Shown here piece after piece: positions 7,988 to 17,956 of a DNA stretch of 64,000 nt; positions within the stretch are counted from its first letter, which is position 1; every line of letters begins with the position of its first letter. The notes beneath the pieces were generated by a model, which did no database searches, was not told where the DNA came from, and saw only the letters and a list, made by a program, of their open reading frames with translations. This DNA is from Chryseobacterium sp. JV274 (lineage in GTDB: Bacteria > Bacteroidota > Bacteroidia > Flavobacteriales > Weeksellaceae): assembly GCF_903969135.1 (NCBI RefSeq), contig NZ_LR824569.1, positions 1,984,001 through 2,048,000 on the forward strand, read 5' to 3'. Position numbers and translations under genes: made by a program.

Positions 7988-9610
7988 ATGCCCTTATCTT
8001 ATGTATATGGAACTTCTGAGGTTTCATTATTAGGACAGACCATCGGAGCCAATCTTAAAAGTACTGTCGAAAAACATCCCCATCAGGAAGCATTAGTCTG
8101 TGTTCATCAGAATTACAGAGCTACTTACCAGGAATTTTACAATCAGACAACCGCTGTTGCAAAAGCTTTACTGCTTTTGGGAGCAAAAGCCGGTGACAGA
8201 ATCGGAATCTGGTCTTCTAACCGTTATGAATGGGTTCTTTTGCAGTATGCCACTGCGAGAATAGGAACTATTTTAGTTAATATCAATCCGGCCTACAGGA
8301 CTCATGAACTCACCTATGTCCTTAATCAGTCTGAAGTTCGTTTCATTTTTTCTTCCTTAAGTTATAAAAGCAGCAACTACAAAGAAATGGTTGAGTATGC
8401 CAAAGAAGTATGCCCCACCCTTGAACATGAAATATTCTTTGATGAAACCTGGGAAGCTTTTGTCAATAAGGGTCAGGATATTTCAGATGAAGTTCTTCAC
8501 AGTTTTGAAGAACATGTACAATTTGATGACCCTGTTAATATTCAATATACTTCCGGAACTACAGGTTTCCCGAAAGGCGTCACGCTTTCTCATCATAATA
8601 TTCTCAACAACGGTTATTTTATCGGAATCAGATTAAAATATACTGAGAAAGACCGGGTCTGTATTCCCGTTCCCTTCTATCATTGCTTTGGTATGGTTAT
8701 CGGAAATATATGCTGCACAGCCCATGGAGCCTGCATGGTAATTCCCAACGACAGTTTTGATCCGGAAATTACTTTAAAAGCCGTTTCTGACGAAAAATGT
8801 ACTTCTTTGTATGGTGTTCCTACCATGTTTATTGCTGAACTGGCAGTAAAAGATTTTAATAAGTATGATTTTTCAAGCTTAAGAACTGGTGTCATGGCAG
8901 GATCAGTATGCCCTCCCGAGATTATGAAAAAGGTAGAAAGTTTGATGAATATTAAAGAAATGAGCATCTGTTACGGAATGACGGAAACTTCGCCTGTATC
9001 TACCCAGACTTTAATAGGAACACCACTGGAGAAGCAGGTAAGTACTGTGGGAACTGTTCAGGATCACCTTGAAATAAAAATTGTGGATGAAAATGGCAGA
9101 ACCCTGAAACGTGGAGAACATGGCGAACTTTGTACAAGAGGCTATTCTGTCATGCTGAAATACTGGAATGACCCTGAAAACACTAAAAAAGTACTGGACG
9201 ATGCCCGCTGGATGCATACCGGAGATATGGCAGTAATGGATAAAGACGGATATATTACCATTTCAGGAAGAATAAAAGACCTCATCATCCGTGGCGGAGA
9301 AAATATTTCACCTAAAGAAATTGAAGACTTTTTATATACTTACACCAACATCCTTGATGTTCAAATCATTGGTGTTCCAAGTGAAAGGTTTGGGGAAGAA
9401 GTGATGGCCTGGGTAAAAGTGAGAAAAGGTTTTACCATCACCGCTGAAGAACTGCAGGAATACTGCAAAGGAAAAATTGCCCACTATAAAGTACCGAAAT
9501 ACTGGAAGTTTGTAGATGAGTTCCCCATGACTATTTCCGGAAAAATAAGAAAAGTAGAAATGCGGGAGATTTCTATGAAAGAGTTAGAATTAGGCAGTTT
9601 TAAAGATTGA
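7988..9610 (+). CDS. Acyl-CoA synthetase (AMP-forming, FadD/medium-chain type)
   Basis: A 540-residue ANL-superfamily enzyme, activating a carboxylic acid, probably a fatty acid, through an acyl-AMP to acyl-CoA. The P-loop-like YTSGTTGFPKG is at about residues 188-198, the A5 motif YGMTETSP near 325, the A8 hinge region GRIKDLIIRGGENISPKE near 430, and the A10 catalytic lysine in MTISGKIRKVE near 515. There is no signal peptide, so it is cytoplasmic. It has no adjacent beta-oxidation genes. Substrate chain length cannot be told from motifs. Confidence 0.9.
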   Translation: MPLSYVYGTSEVSLLGQTIGANLKSTVEKHPHQEALVCVHQNYRATYQEFYNQTTAVAKALLLLGAKAGDRIGIWSSNRYEWVLLQYATARIGTILVNINPAYRTHELTYVLNQSEVRFIFSSLSYKSSNYKEMVEYAKEVCPTLEHEIFFDETWEAFVNKGQDISDEVLHSFEEHVQFDDPVNIQYTSGTTGFPKGVTLSHHNILNNGYFIGIRLKYTEKDRVCIPVPFYHCFGMVIGNICCTAHGACMVIPNDSFDPEITLKAVSDEKCTSLYGVPTMFIAELAVKDFNKYDFSSLRTGVMAGSVCPPEIMKKVESLMNIKEMSICYGMTETSPVSTQTLIGTPLEKQVSTVGTVQDHLEIKIVDENGRTLKRGEHGELCTRGYSVMLKYWNDPENTKKVLDDARWMHTGDMAVMDKDGYITISGRIKDLIIRGGENISPKEIEDFLYTYTNILDVQIIGVPSERFGEEVMAWVKVRKGFTITAEELQEYCKGKIAHYKVPKYWKFVDEFPMTISGKIRKVEMREISMKELELGSFKD

Positions 9611-9780
9611 GCATGTCTCAATTTGCATTGATAATTTTAGACACAAAAGTTTTAAATATTTAAGTTTTTTTAGACCAAACTTTATGTACAATAGTACACA
9701 TTAGTTTTATAAAATGTTTGATTTTTCGTCTTATATGAGCTTTTCACCAGAAGCATTTTAGACTTACCAATTAAAATAAA

Positions 9781-9813
9781 AAAACCTGTTTAAAATGCTT
9801 AAACAGGTTTTTT
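9781..9813. terminator. Bidirectional terminator
   Basis: A 12-bp perfect stem, AAACCTGTTTAA with TTAAACAGGTTT, loop AATGC, with a T-run on the right and an A-run on the left. It sits between the converging acyl-CoA synthetase and propeller genes, serving both. Confidence 0.85.
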
Positions 9814-9880
9814 TATATGAATTTGCTTTGAATAATTGCTTATCCTTTTGGAGTATTTTATTTTTAAATGGAAATGTACT

Positions 9881-12028
9881 CTATTCAGGTTCTGCAATTC
9901 CAAGGAAAATGACTACTCCGTCACCACCGGGATTATCAAAAACATCTACAAGGGCTGACGGTTTCCAGTTGTTCATACACCACAGATTTCCGGCACCGTC
10001 AATATTTGTTGAAGTCAGTCTCATGATTGGCTGATAACAATGCATTTGTAACTCTTCGTGTTTTGATTCGTTCAATTTTGGTTTTCGCTGAGTACCATAT
10101 AAAGGATATCCATTAGCTAAAGTGACCTCAGAACCGCCTGTAGGAAGAGTAAGCAGCATTGCCGTTTCCGGTTTTGACGGATTACGAAGCATCGTTACTC
10201 CAAAAGGCCCCTGCATATCCAGCGTAGGGTTATTCTTAAAATCCGTTTCATGACCAAAATTAGCCAGAAAAACAGTGTGGTTTTTATCTATTTTAACTCC
10301 CCAGGGAGCATAAGTATTTACATCATAATATCCCAAAACGGTTGAAAGGTCTTTGCTAAGAACTGTGGCACGGCTACTGCTTACTCCTACCACAACAACA
10401 TCGCCATTACCATTTATTGCAATCTGACGAAGTGATTCATAACCTTCCTGCTTATTGGCACTTTCAGAGTAATTACTGAACCAGCTATTTGTAACCACCA
10501 GTTGATTTCCTTCAATTGCAACTTTATAAACTGCTGAAAAAGCACAATTTTCAGGAACATCTTTATCATAATTTCCGATACAGGAAACATAAGCACTTCC
10601 TTTATGATCAGGAATTACATCAAATATTTTTAAATAAGGGGTTTTGGTTGGTAACGGAGGTAAGTTTTGTGATCTTTTTACGGGAAATTCATTACAAATA
10701 AGAGTTAATTCCTTTGTGGGACCCTTTCCAAAGTCACCATCTTTCGGTTTTAGATAAACAACTACTGCACTCGGTTCGTTTTCAAAAGGATAAATTCCCG
10801 GTTTGGCAGGTGCGAAAGGTTCCTGGCAGCCCACCGAAGCCATCCATAGATTTCCCTGATTATCATATTCCATTCCCTGAACCCTGGAAAGTCCTAATGT
10901 AAAACCATTGGAAGGACTTACCGGTTTTCCATCTTTATAATAAAAACGGGAGATACTTCCTTCTTGTGGATTGTTATATTCCGAACTCCAGCCGAAGTTA
11001 CCGAAGGAAATATATTTTTTATCCGGGCTCACTGCAGCTCCAAAAGCTACTCCAAGTAGTCCGCCACCCTGAACCGGAGAAAAATCAGCAGGTGTAGCAT
11101 CGTATTTATAAACAGGACAATGCGTTCCGGAATCCGGAGAACCGGCCCTGAAATTATTGGCGATCCATGCATTATCATCTGCATCAAAAACAACAAATGC
11201 AGCACCACTTGGAATAAAGTTCTTAGCTCCCGAAGAATTACTTTTTAAGGTAAGTGTCCAGTTATTAGGAATTTTTTGATCATCAGTCATATTTTTCATT
11301 GAGACTAATGAATCCGGGTAAATTTCTTTCAAACCAATAAGCATTTTATAAATATTATCGGCATTATTACACGGATCATGTAATAAATTTCGTACAGCCT
11401 GAAGAAAATTTTTGTTTGATTCAGAAGGTTCATGCCACGCATAATCCAAAAACTGTCTGTAAAAAGGTTTTCCTGTACTGAGGATTGGGTTTGTTAAAGA
11501 ATAATAGTACAAATTACATAAAGAGTTGAACATCGGATAACTGTTCGTTTCAAAGCCATTCGGTGATGTGCTGATCATAGCCCCGATGACTCCTTCTGTT
11601 TTGTAAAGATTCTTCTTCATCCCATAAGCAATTTTCATATTTCGTTCGGTACCTGTAATATGAACTGTTCCGTTATCATCTACTTTCGACATACGTGCAA
11701 ATGTATAGATTGAAGCGATAGAGGATTCAGGATTTACAATGACAGGAGCAGTGACATCAGGAAGATAGAATGTTGCCAATAAACTTAAGGGCTCGCCTTC
11801 AATTTTATATTTTGTATCTTCAATGATATATTCATGCACCCAAACGGTTACAGTGTAATATTCTGATTCTGCATTTTTAATTTCAACACTGAAAGTATTG
11901 TTTTCAAATGAGGTTTTGTTATTAACAGCGCCAATAAAATTTTCAACAATTCCAAAAACTTGGAAACTTCCTGAAGTGATGATCATATTTTTCACTTCAA
12001 CACTAAATTGAACGGTTTTTGTTGACAT
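9881..12028 (-). CDS. Large predicted beta-propeller protein, function unknown
   Basis: About 715 residues, no recognisable signal peptide (MSTKTVQFSVEVKN) and no membrane segments. Residues 1 to about 110 look like a beta-sandwich. The C-terminal two thirds hold repeated strands of the NHL/streptogramin-lyase kind: FDADDNAWIANNF, YDNQGNLWMASVG, GNGDVVVVG, DKNHTVFLANFG and GAGNLWCMNNW. These N-x-W/V-A patterns suggest a six- or seven-bladed propeller. No catalytic residues can be assigned. The start at 12028 is taken two codons below an alternative ATG at 12034. The lack of an export signal is odd for a Bacteroidetes propeller protein. Confidence 0.75.
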   Translation of the reverse strand: MSTKTVQFSVEVKNMIITSGSFQVFGIVENFIGAVNNKTSFENNTFSVEIKNAESEYYTVTVWVHEYIIEDTKYKIEGEPLSLLATFYLPDVTAPVIVNPESSIASIYTFARMSKVDDNGTVHITGTERNMKIAYGMKKNLYKTEGVIGAMISTSPNGFETNSYPMFNSLCNLYYYSLTNPILSTGKPFYRQFLDYAWHEPSESNKNFLQAVRNLLHDPCNNADNIYKMLIGLKEIYPDSLVSMKNMTDDQKIPNNWTLTLKSNSSGAKNFIPSGAAFVVFDADDNAWIANNFRAGSPDSGTHCPVYKYDATPADFSPVQGGGLLGVAFGAAVSPDKKYISFGNFGWSSEYNNPQEGSISRFYYKDGKPVSPSNGFTLGLSRVQGMEYDNQGNLWMASVGCQEPFAPAKPGIYPFENEPSAVVVYLKPKDGDFGKGPTKELTLICNEFPVKRSQNLPPLPTKTPYLKIFDVIPDHKGSAYVSCIGNYDKDVPENCAFSAVYKVAIEGNQLVVTNSWFSNYSESANKQEGYESLRQIAINGNGDVVVVGVSSSRATVLSKDLSTVLGYYDVNTYAPWGVKIDKNHTVFLANFGHETDFKNNPTLDMQGPFGVTMLRNPSKPETAMLLTLPTGGSEVTLANGYPLYGTQRKPKLNESKHEELQMHCYQPIMRLTSTNIDGAGNLWCMNNWKPSALVDVFDNPGGDGVVIFLGIAEPE

Positions 12029-12190
12029 AAGCAAATGGTTAATTGGTTCAGTTAAAGATTAATCAACCAAATGTCGGGATAAAGGATTGAATTTTATTCA
12101 GTAGAAATACGGTACTGAAATTGTTGATAAAAACTTGTTATATTAAAAAAGAAGGAATGAAAACTTTAAACAAGTACAAATTCAATAATA

Positions 12191-12221
12191 AAAAAAGCAT
12201 TTCAAATTGAAATGCTTTTTT
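12191..12221 (-). terminator. Terminator after rpoN
   Basis: A perfect stem, AAAAAAGCATTTCAA with TTGAAATGCTTTTTT, a few bases beyond the rpoN stop codon. The A-run at the left end becomes the U-tract of the minus-strand transcript. Confidence 0.8.
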
Positions 12222-12227
12222 ATATTT

Positions 12228-13691
12228 TTAAAGTTCTTTTCTTAATCTTGCGACAGGAATATTGAGCTGTTCACGATATTTCGCAATCGTTCTTCTGGCA
12301 ATATTATAACCCTGTTCCTTTAGAATTACCACTAATGCATCATCGGTAAGCGGCTTTCTTTTGTTTTCTTTACTGATTACTTCCTGAAGATGGGTTTTGA
12401 TCTCTTTGGTAGAAACTTCCTCTCCATCATCATTCGTTAAGCTGTCTGAAAACAGGTCTTTAAGATATACAATCCCGTTAGGGGTATCTGCATACTTACT
12501 TTTTACCACCCTTGAAATAGTGGAGATATCAAATCCTGTAATATCAGCAACGTCCTTCAGAATCATTGGTTTCAGAGACTTTTCGTCTCCGGTAATGAAA
12601 TAATCCTTCTGAAACTTTACAATGGCTGTAATCGTCTGTAATAAAGTATTCTGACGCTGATTAATAGCATCTATATACCATTTTGCGGCATCCAGTTTCT
12701 GCTTGATAAATAATGCAGCCTGCTTATGTTCCGATGAGTTTTTATCATGGGAATAAGTAGTCAGAATATCTTTATATTCTTCAGAAACTCTTAAAGTAGG
12801 TGCATTTTTGCTGTTGAGCATAGGAATCACCAATCCATCTTTTACCTGAATCACAAAATCCGGAATAATTTCCTGATTAATTGTAATTGTTTGTGTATCG
12901 AAGTTCCCTCCTACTTTCGGGGATAATTTTGAGATTTCTTCCAGTGCATCTTTCAGATCTTCTTCTTCAATATCATATTTCTGAATGATCTTATTGTAGT
13001 GCTTATTCGTCAGGGCTTCAAACTGATGTCTCAAAATATTGGCAGCTAAAGAAACTGCTTTATCTGAGCTTACTTTCTTTTCAATTTGCAGCAATAAACA
13101 TTCCTGCAGGCCTCTTGCTCCTACTCCAGATGGATCCAGTTTCTGAACATAGTTCTCCAGAATATCCTCAACTTTTTCTTTAGTTGTGTAAATTCCTTGT
13201 GAGAAAGCCAGATCATCAACAATAGACTTGATTTCTCTTCTAAGATATCCGTCTGTATCTAAGTTCCCGATAAGGTATTCTGCAATCTTAAGATCTTCAT
13301 CACTGATATTAATCAGGTGAATCTGTTCTGTAAGATAGTCATATAAGGACTGTCCCTCTGTGAGAAGGCTTTCGTTGTCAAATTCTTCATCATCCGGAGA
13401 ATAGTTGCTGGATGCAGTTTTATAGCTCGGTTCATCGTCATAGATATATTCATTGACGTCGAAATCTGTTTCAATGCTTTCTGTACCCTCATCCTTATAA
13501 GCATCTTCCAGGGAAGAGTATTCATCTTCCTTAGAATCTTCTTTCGCAATTTCCAAAGCCGGGTTTTCTTCTAACTCTCTCTCCAACTCCTCTTCAAATT
13601 CAAGAGTATGAAGTTGAATAAGCTTCATCAACTGGATTTGCTGAGGGGCCAGCTTTTGTCCTAATTTGAGTTGTAAGTGTTGTTTAAGCAT
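12228..13691 (-). CDS. rpoN: RNA polymerase sigma-54 factor
   Basis: A 487-residue sigma-54. Region I is LKLGQKLAPQQIQLMKLIQL at the N-terminus, with the Glu-rich stretch EEELERELEENPALE. A long acidic linker (about residues 45-110) is region II. The C-terminus has the RpoN box ARRTIAKYRE, which recognises the -24 promoter element, followed by LNIPVARLRKEL. It needs AAA+ activators, none of which is encoded in this window. A terminator follows directly. The leader of about 110 nt to asnS holds no gene. Confidence 0.97.
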   Translation of the reverse strand: MLKQHLQLKLGQKLAPQQIQLMKLIQLHTLEFEEELERELEENPALEIAKEDSKEDEYSSLEDAYKDEGTESIETDFDVNEYIYDDEPSYKTASSNYSPDDEEFDNESLLTEGQSLYDYLTEQIHLINISDEDLKIAEYLIGNLDTDGYLRREIKSIVDDLAFSQGIYTTKEKVEDILENYVQKLDPSGVGARGLQECLLLQIEKKVSSDKAVSLAANILRHQFEALTNKHYNKIIQKYDIEEEDLKDALEEISKLSPKVGGNFDTQTITINQEIIPDFVIQVKDGLVIPMLNSKNAPTLRVSEEYKDILTTYSHDKNSSEHKQAALFIKQKLDAAKWYIDAINQRQNTLLQTITAIVKFQKDYFITGDEKSLKPMILKDVADITGFDISTISRVVKSKYADTPNGIVYLKDLFSDSLTNDDGEEVSTKEIKTHLQEVISKENKRKPLTDDALVVILKEQGYNIARRTIAKYREQLNIPVARLRKEL

Positions 13692-13810
13692 ATTCTTATT
13701 TGCGTTTTAACATAACATATTCTACGAATTTAATAAATTTATTTGATAAAAAACGTATTTAGCATGATTTTTGCATGATACATCCCATCTTAATAAACTA
13801 TTGAAAAATA

Positions 13811-13845
13811 AAAAAAGCCTTAACTTGTGATTAAGGCTTTTTTTT
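13811..13845 (-). terminator. Terminator after asnS
   Basis: A 13-bp stem, AAAAAAGCCTTAA with TTAAGGCTTTTTT, loop CTTGTGA, ending about 7 nt from the asnS stop codon. Confidence 0.85.
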
Positions 13846-13851
13846 ATTGTT

Positions 13852-15300
13852 CTAGAATTCAGCACTTTTCGGCGTTCTTGGGAAAGGAATCACATCTCTG
13901 ATATTCGTCATTCCTGTTACGAAAAGAACTAATCTTTCAAGTCCTAAACCAAAGCCTGCATGCGGCACAGAACCGAATTTTCTGGTATCAAGATACCACC
14001 AAAGCTCATGTTCATCTACATGCATATCTGCCATTTTCTGTTTTAAAACATCCAGTCTTGCTTCTCTTTCTGATCCACCGATGATTTCACCAATACCAGG
14101 GAAAAGAACATCCATAGCTGCAACGGTTTTATTGTCATCGTTCAGTTTCATATAGAAAGCTTTGATCTCTTTCGGATAATCAAATAATACGACCGGGCTT
14201 TCAAAATGTTTTTCAACAAGATATCTTTCATGCTCAGACTGAAGATCTGTTCCCCAACTTTCAACCGGGTAAGCAAATTTTCCTTTTTTATTTTCTTTCG
14301 AGTTCAATAGGATTTCGATTGCTTCTGTATAGCTTACACGCTTGAAACGCTTAGCCACTACATTCTGAAGTTTTTCGATAAGACCTTCTTTTGCTCTTTC
14401 TTTTTCCGGTTTTGTTTTCTGTTCTTCTGCAAAACGGTTGTCTAAGAACTCAAGATCATCTTTACAGTTATCCAATACATACTGGATTACATATTTTAAG
14501 AAATCTTCCGCAAGGTCGATATTGTCTTCAAGGTTGTTGAAAGCAACTTCCGGCTCAATCATCCAGAATTCTGCAAGGTGTCTTGTGGTGTTAGAATTTT
14601 CAGCACGGAAAGTAGGTCCGAATGTATAGATTCTTCCTAATCCCATGGCTGCAGTTTCTCCTTCAAGCTGTCCTGAAACGGTAAGGTTTGTTTTTTTACC
14701 GAAGAAATCCTGTGCAAAATCAATATCTCCTTCCTCAGTTCTCGGCATATTGTTCAGGTCAAAATTGGTTACTCCAAACATTTCACCTGCTCCTTCTGCA
14801 TCTGCTCCTGTAATAACCGGTGTGTTGATATAGAAGAACTGGTTTTGATTGAAGAACGAGTGAACCGCAAAGCTTACTGCATGGCGCACTCTGAACACTG
14901 CTCCGAAAAGGTTTGTTCTGAATCTTAAGTGTGCCTGCTCACGAAGTTTTTCAAGACTGTGTTTCTTAGGCTGAAGAATTGTACTCTGAAGTTCTTCTGT
15001 AAAATTATCTCCTAAAACAATAATCTTTTTAGCGATAATTTCCACAGACTGTCCTGCTCCCTGGCTTTCCACTACTTCACCCACTACTTTCAGGGAAGAA
15101 GCAGTACTGATATTCTTGATGATTGCTTCATCAAAATTTTCGAAATCAACAACTATCTGCAAATTATTAATCGTAGAACCATCATTAAGTGCAATAAAGC
15201 GATTTGCACGGAATGATCTTACCCATCCGTAAACTGTAATGTCATGATGTAATACTTTCTTGTAATCCTTTAGGACTTCTTTGATCGTTTGCTTTTTCAT
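13852..15300 (-). CDS. asnS: Asparagine--tRNA ligase
   Basis: A 482-residue class IIb synthetase. An N-terminal OB-fold anticodon-binding domain ([20 protein letters not shown], about residues 19-38) is followed by the class II catalytic core, with [14 protein letters not shown] (motif 1 area), [20 protein letters not shown] (motif 2) and [15 protein letters not shown] (motif 3) at the C-terminus. HLAEFWM distinguishes AsnRS from AspRS. Direct charging of Asn is therefore possible without the amidotransferase route. A TAACTTTG box at 15340-15347 gives a leader of about 35 nt, too short for an attenuator. Confidence 0.97.
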   Translation of the reverse strand: MKKQTIKEVLKDYKKVLHHDITVYGWVRSFRANRFIALNDGSTINNLQIVVDFENFDEAIIKNISTASSLKVVGEVVESQGAGQSVEIIAKKIIVLGDNFTEELQSTILQPKKHSLEKLREQAHLRFRTNLFGAVFRVRHAVSFAVHSFFNQNQFFYINTPVITGADAEGAGEMFGVTNFDLNNMPRTEEGDIDFAQDFFGKKTNLTVSGQLEGETAAMGLGRIYTFGPTFRAENSNTTRHLAEFWMIEPEVAFNNLEDNIDLAEDFLKYVIQYVLDNCKDDLEFLDNRFAEEQKTKPEKERAKEGLIEKLQNVVAKRFKRVSYTEAIEILLNSKENKKGKFAYPVESWGTDLQSEHERYLVEKHFESPVVLFDYPKEIKAFYMKLNDDNKTVAAMDVLFPGIGEIIGGSEREARLDVLKQKMADMHVDEHELWWYLDTRKFGSVPHAGFGLGLERLVLFVTGMTNIRDVIPFPRTPKSAEF

Positions 15301-15339
15301 TTGTTGATGATAAATTTTTTATATAAAAATTAATGTCCG

Positions 15340-15347
15340 CAAAGTTA
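15340..15347 (-). promoter_or_regulatory. asnS -7 promoter box
   Basis: TAACTTTG on the minus strand, a full consensus match, about 40 nt before the asnS start codon. Confidence 0.55.
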
Positions 15348-15404
15348 CAAAAAAACAGCGCAACTTGATGATTGCGCCGTCTTTAAAAATCATTTAACGA
15401 GTAT

Positions 15405-15530
15405 TTAAACTTTGAGTTCAGGGAATTCACCTGTTTTCTGCTGCAGACTCTTCTTCATTTTCAGGTTACATTTCCACTCAATATTGTCCTGAACTTCAAT
15501 AAAATCCGTATTGACACGGAATGAACACAC
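15405..15530 (-). CDS. Possible small gene or gene remnant
   Basis: A 41-codon minus-strand frame beginning with GTG directly after an in-frame TAA. The predicted product is rich in residues typical of real proteins (FRVNTDFIEVQDNIEWKCN, then KKSLQQKTGEFPELKV). Composition and codon choice are more coding-like than the AT-rich surroundings. I do not recognise it. It may be the 3' remnant of a decayed gene or a genuine short peptide. No promoter or ribosome site is obvious. Confidence 0.25.
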   Translation of the reverse strand: MCSFRVNTDFIEVQDNIEWKCNLKMKKSLQQKTGEFPELKV

Positions 15531-16060
15531 TTACACTATCACTTTTAAAAAGAATAAAATTTTATTTTACTCTGAGTTTTCATGGAATTAGTTTTATTGA
15601 AATGGTTATTAGTTTTTAAGTGATAACTCCGTGGTAAATTACCCGGTCATACATCCATTTTTAGACTATACTATACTTTTAAACTGTGTGGCGGATTCAC
15701 CACTGGATTTTGTTTTTAACTGTTTATGATTTTTAATGATCACTACACTTTTATATTTCCAAACTTTTGAACAATTATCTCATTATTTACATTTTATTTT
15801 CTGGTTATTATTTTTGGTTCTTATCCACTTCATTATTAATTTTTATGATACAATTCCTGATTTAATTTTTTAATTAATCAATAGTCTGGAATGATATCTT
15901 GTATTGTGCACATACAAAATAAATGGTTGTGTTTTTACCTGAAGCAAAGATGCAGGAAGTGGAATAATGAAACAAGTATATGATCTATAGATTCATAAAT
16001 TTATATACATAAAATCATGAATTTATAAACACAAAGTAAATGAATACCAATAAATTAAAC
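15531..16060. other. Long AT-rich intergenic region, nothing assignable
   Basis: About 530 nt with frequent stops in all frames, no clear hairpin terminator and no match to RNA families that I can recognise. It lies upstream of asnS and downstream of a TPR/AraC regulator, both on the minus strand. Confidence 0.6.
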
Positions 16061-17803
16061 CTAATTTGAAGACATATTTTCAATCTCTTTCAAATAGATG
16101 GAAAGAGGGGTTCCGGTTCGTTTTTTGAAGGCTAAAGTGAAAGCCTGCTCATTATTATACCCTAATTCTTCTGCGATAAATGGAATTTTATAGGACCTGA
16201 ATTTTCTGTCATTGGCCAATCTGCTGATGGCATAATCAATACGGAGATCGTTGAGGTACGTTGCAAAATTTTTCCCTTTGTAAGTATTGATAATTTCCGA
16301 CAGATATTTAGAGTTTGTTTTTATCTTTTTGGCGAGACTTCCCAATGTAATTCCTTTGTTTAAAAACTGGTCTTTGTTTTCAAAGATTTCAAGTTCTCTT
16401 AAAATGGTTTGGGCAATATCTTCTGAGATTGTTCTAGTAGTTCTGTCTTCTGAATTTACTGTATTTTCTATCGGAAGAGGCTCAGACAGGGTTTCTTTTT
16501 TGAATTCAGAATCTTTGTGCTTTCCTACTCTGTTTTCATTAACAGACTGGATCAGATCCTGGGCAATCTTTTTATAATTTTTTTCTGATTTTTTGTATTT
16601 GAAATAAAAGTTGATAAATAATAAATGTGATATAAGCAAAAGACTTAAAACAATATAAAAGAGACTCTTTCTTTTTGTAAGCTCATTGGTAATATTTTCT
16701 TTCTCCTGCTGTAGTTCCGGAGTATCATATCTTCTCGGAAGCTCTCTGGAAATATATCTGAATTGAGTATCCAGAACCTGATCAACTTTTAAAAAGCGAT
16801 CCACATAATACAGTTGTTTTTCTTTATCACCGTTTTCTTTATAATAATCAATCAGGTAAGTATATACATCTCTCAGCTCCGGATAGATATAATTTGTTTC
16901 AAGAACCATAGAATCAATCTTCCGGAAAAAGTCTACAGCTTTTTCTTTTTCCTGAAGCCCGGCATAGGATTTCCCTAAATATAAAAGAGTATAATGCTGG
17001 TTTCTTTTACTGCCACTACTATTTGTAAAAAAATATTTTTCACATTCCAATAAACCATCAATAGCTTTCTGATAATTTTTTGAATGCAGATGATAATATC
17101 CCAGCAGTCCAAGATTCTGATAATAACGGTAAACATCATTATTTTTTTTGGAATCCTGTAAGCCATTCTGTATCAATACATACGCAGAATCCATTTTATT
17201 AATTTCTATGTAAGCATCAGCCAGATTCAGTTTGAGAGAGTTTTTCTCAACCTCATTCATATAATCAGCATCATAGGCATAATGTCTTAATACTTTAGCT
17301 GTTTCCGCGTGTTTTCCAATATAATTATTCAGATAGGCAATACTGATGTGTGCCATGGCAATCTGCCTCTTATTTCCTTTTTCTTTTGCATACTTCAGCC
17401 CTAAGATATAATTATTCAATGCAGACTGAAGATTATCATTTCTAAAATAAAGATTTCCTCTTAAAAGATAAGTTCTGGCCGGATAGGTATTTTCTTTAGA
17501 ATTTTGGGTGATATGCTGTAAGCTGTCAAGATATTTTAAAGCATTGGGCAAGTCTTCGTCAAAATGAAGCATAACATATCCCTCAGCAATATGACTGATA
17601 TTTTTTTCAGATTTTGCCTTTTTAAGATATGAGTCTGCAATACTTTTACTGTTTCCTTCTCCCGCACGGCTGCCATAGAATTCTTTTTCCAATTCTTCAT
17701 AAGTATTGTGTTCGGGGATATTTTTTTCTATATCATGGGTTTGTGAATGACAGAACACATTCCCGATAATCAAAAACAGTAGTAAAAGTTTTATTTTCAT
17801 CAT
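16061..17803 (-). CDS. Membrane-bound TPR-AraC transcriptional regulator
   Basis: A 580-residue protein with three parts. A signal/anchor (MKIKLLLLFLIIGNVFCHSQ) leads a TPR-rich sensor region, residues about 40-350, with repeats such as YLLRGNLYFRNDNLQSALNN and HYTLLYLGKSYAGLQEKEKA. One transmembrane helix follows at about 383-402 (FYIVLSLLLISHLLFINFYF). The C-terminal AraC DNA-binding domain has two helix-turn-helix units, LGSLAKKIKTNSKYLSEIIN and IAEELGYNNEQAFTLAFKKR. This architecture, common in Chryseobacterium, suggests that a periplasmic signal is passed to a DNA-binding domain at the membrane. The target is unknown. Confidence 0.88.
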   Translation of the reverse strand: MMKIKLLLLFLIIGNVFCHSQTHDIEKNIPEHNTYEELEKEFYGSRAGEGNSKSIADSYLKKAKSEKNISHIAEGYVMLHFDEDLPNALKYLDSLQHITQNSKENTYPARTYLLRGNLYFRNDNLQSALNNYILGLKYAKEKGNKRQIAMAHISIAYLNNYIGKHAETAKVLRHYAYDADYMNEVEKNSLKLNLADAYIEINKMDSAYVLIQNGLQDSKKNNDVYRYYQNLGLLGYYHLHSKNYQKAIDGLLECEKYFFTNSSGSKRNQHYTLLYLGKSYAGLQEKEKAVDFFRKIDSMVLETNYIYPELRDVYTYLIDYYKENGDKEKQLYYVDRFLKVDQVLDTQFRYISRELPRRYDTPELQQEKENITNELTKRKSLFYIVLSLLLISHLLFINFYFKYKKSEKNYKKIAQDLIQSVNENRVGKHKDSEFKKETLSEPLPIENTVNSEDRTTRTISEDIAQTILRELEIFENKDQFLNKGITLGSLAKKIKTNSKYLSEIINTYKGKNFATYLNDLRIDYAISRLANDRKFRSYKIPFIAEELGYNNEQAFTLAFKKRTGTPLSIYLKEIENMSSN

Positions 17804-17956
17804 TCATCCTAGCTATATTACAAAAATATTATTTTTCTTCAGTAGATACACCAATCCTTTTATTTTTTTCCGTGAATGGGGAATAATTTTATTAAAACCA
17901 ATGCTGATAAACTTACAAAAGAGAGTAAAGTCTTCATACTGTACTCTCTTCATCAA

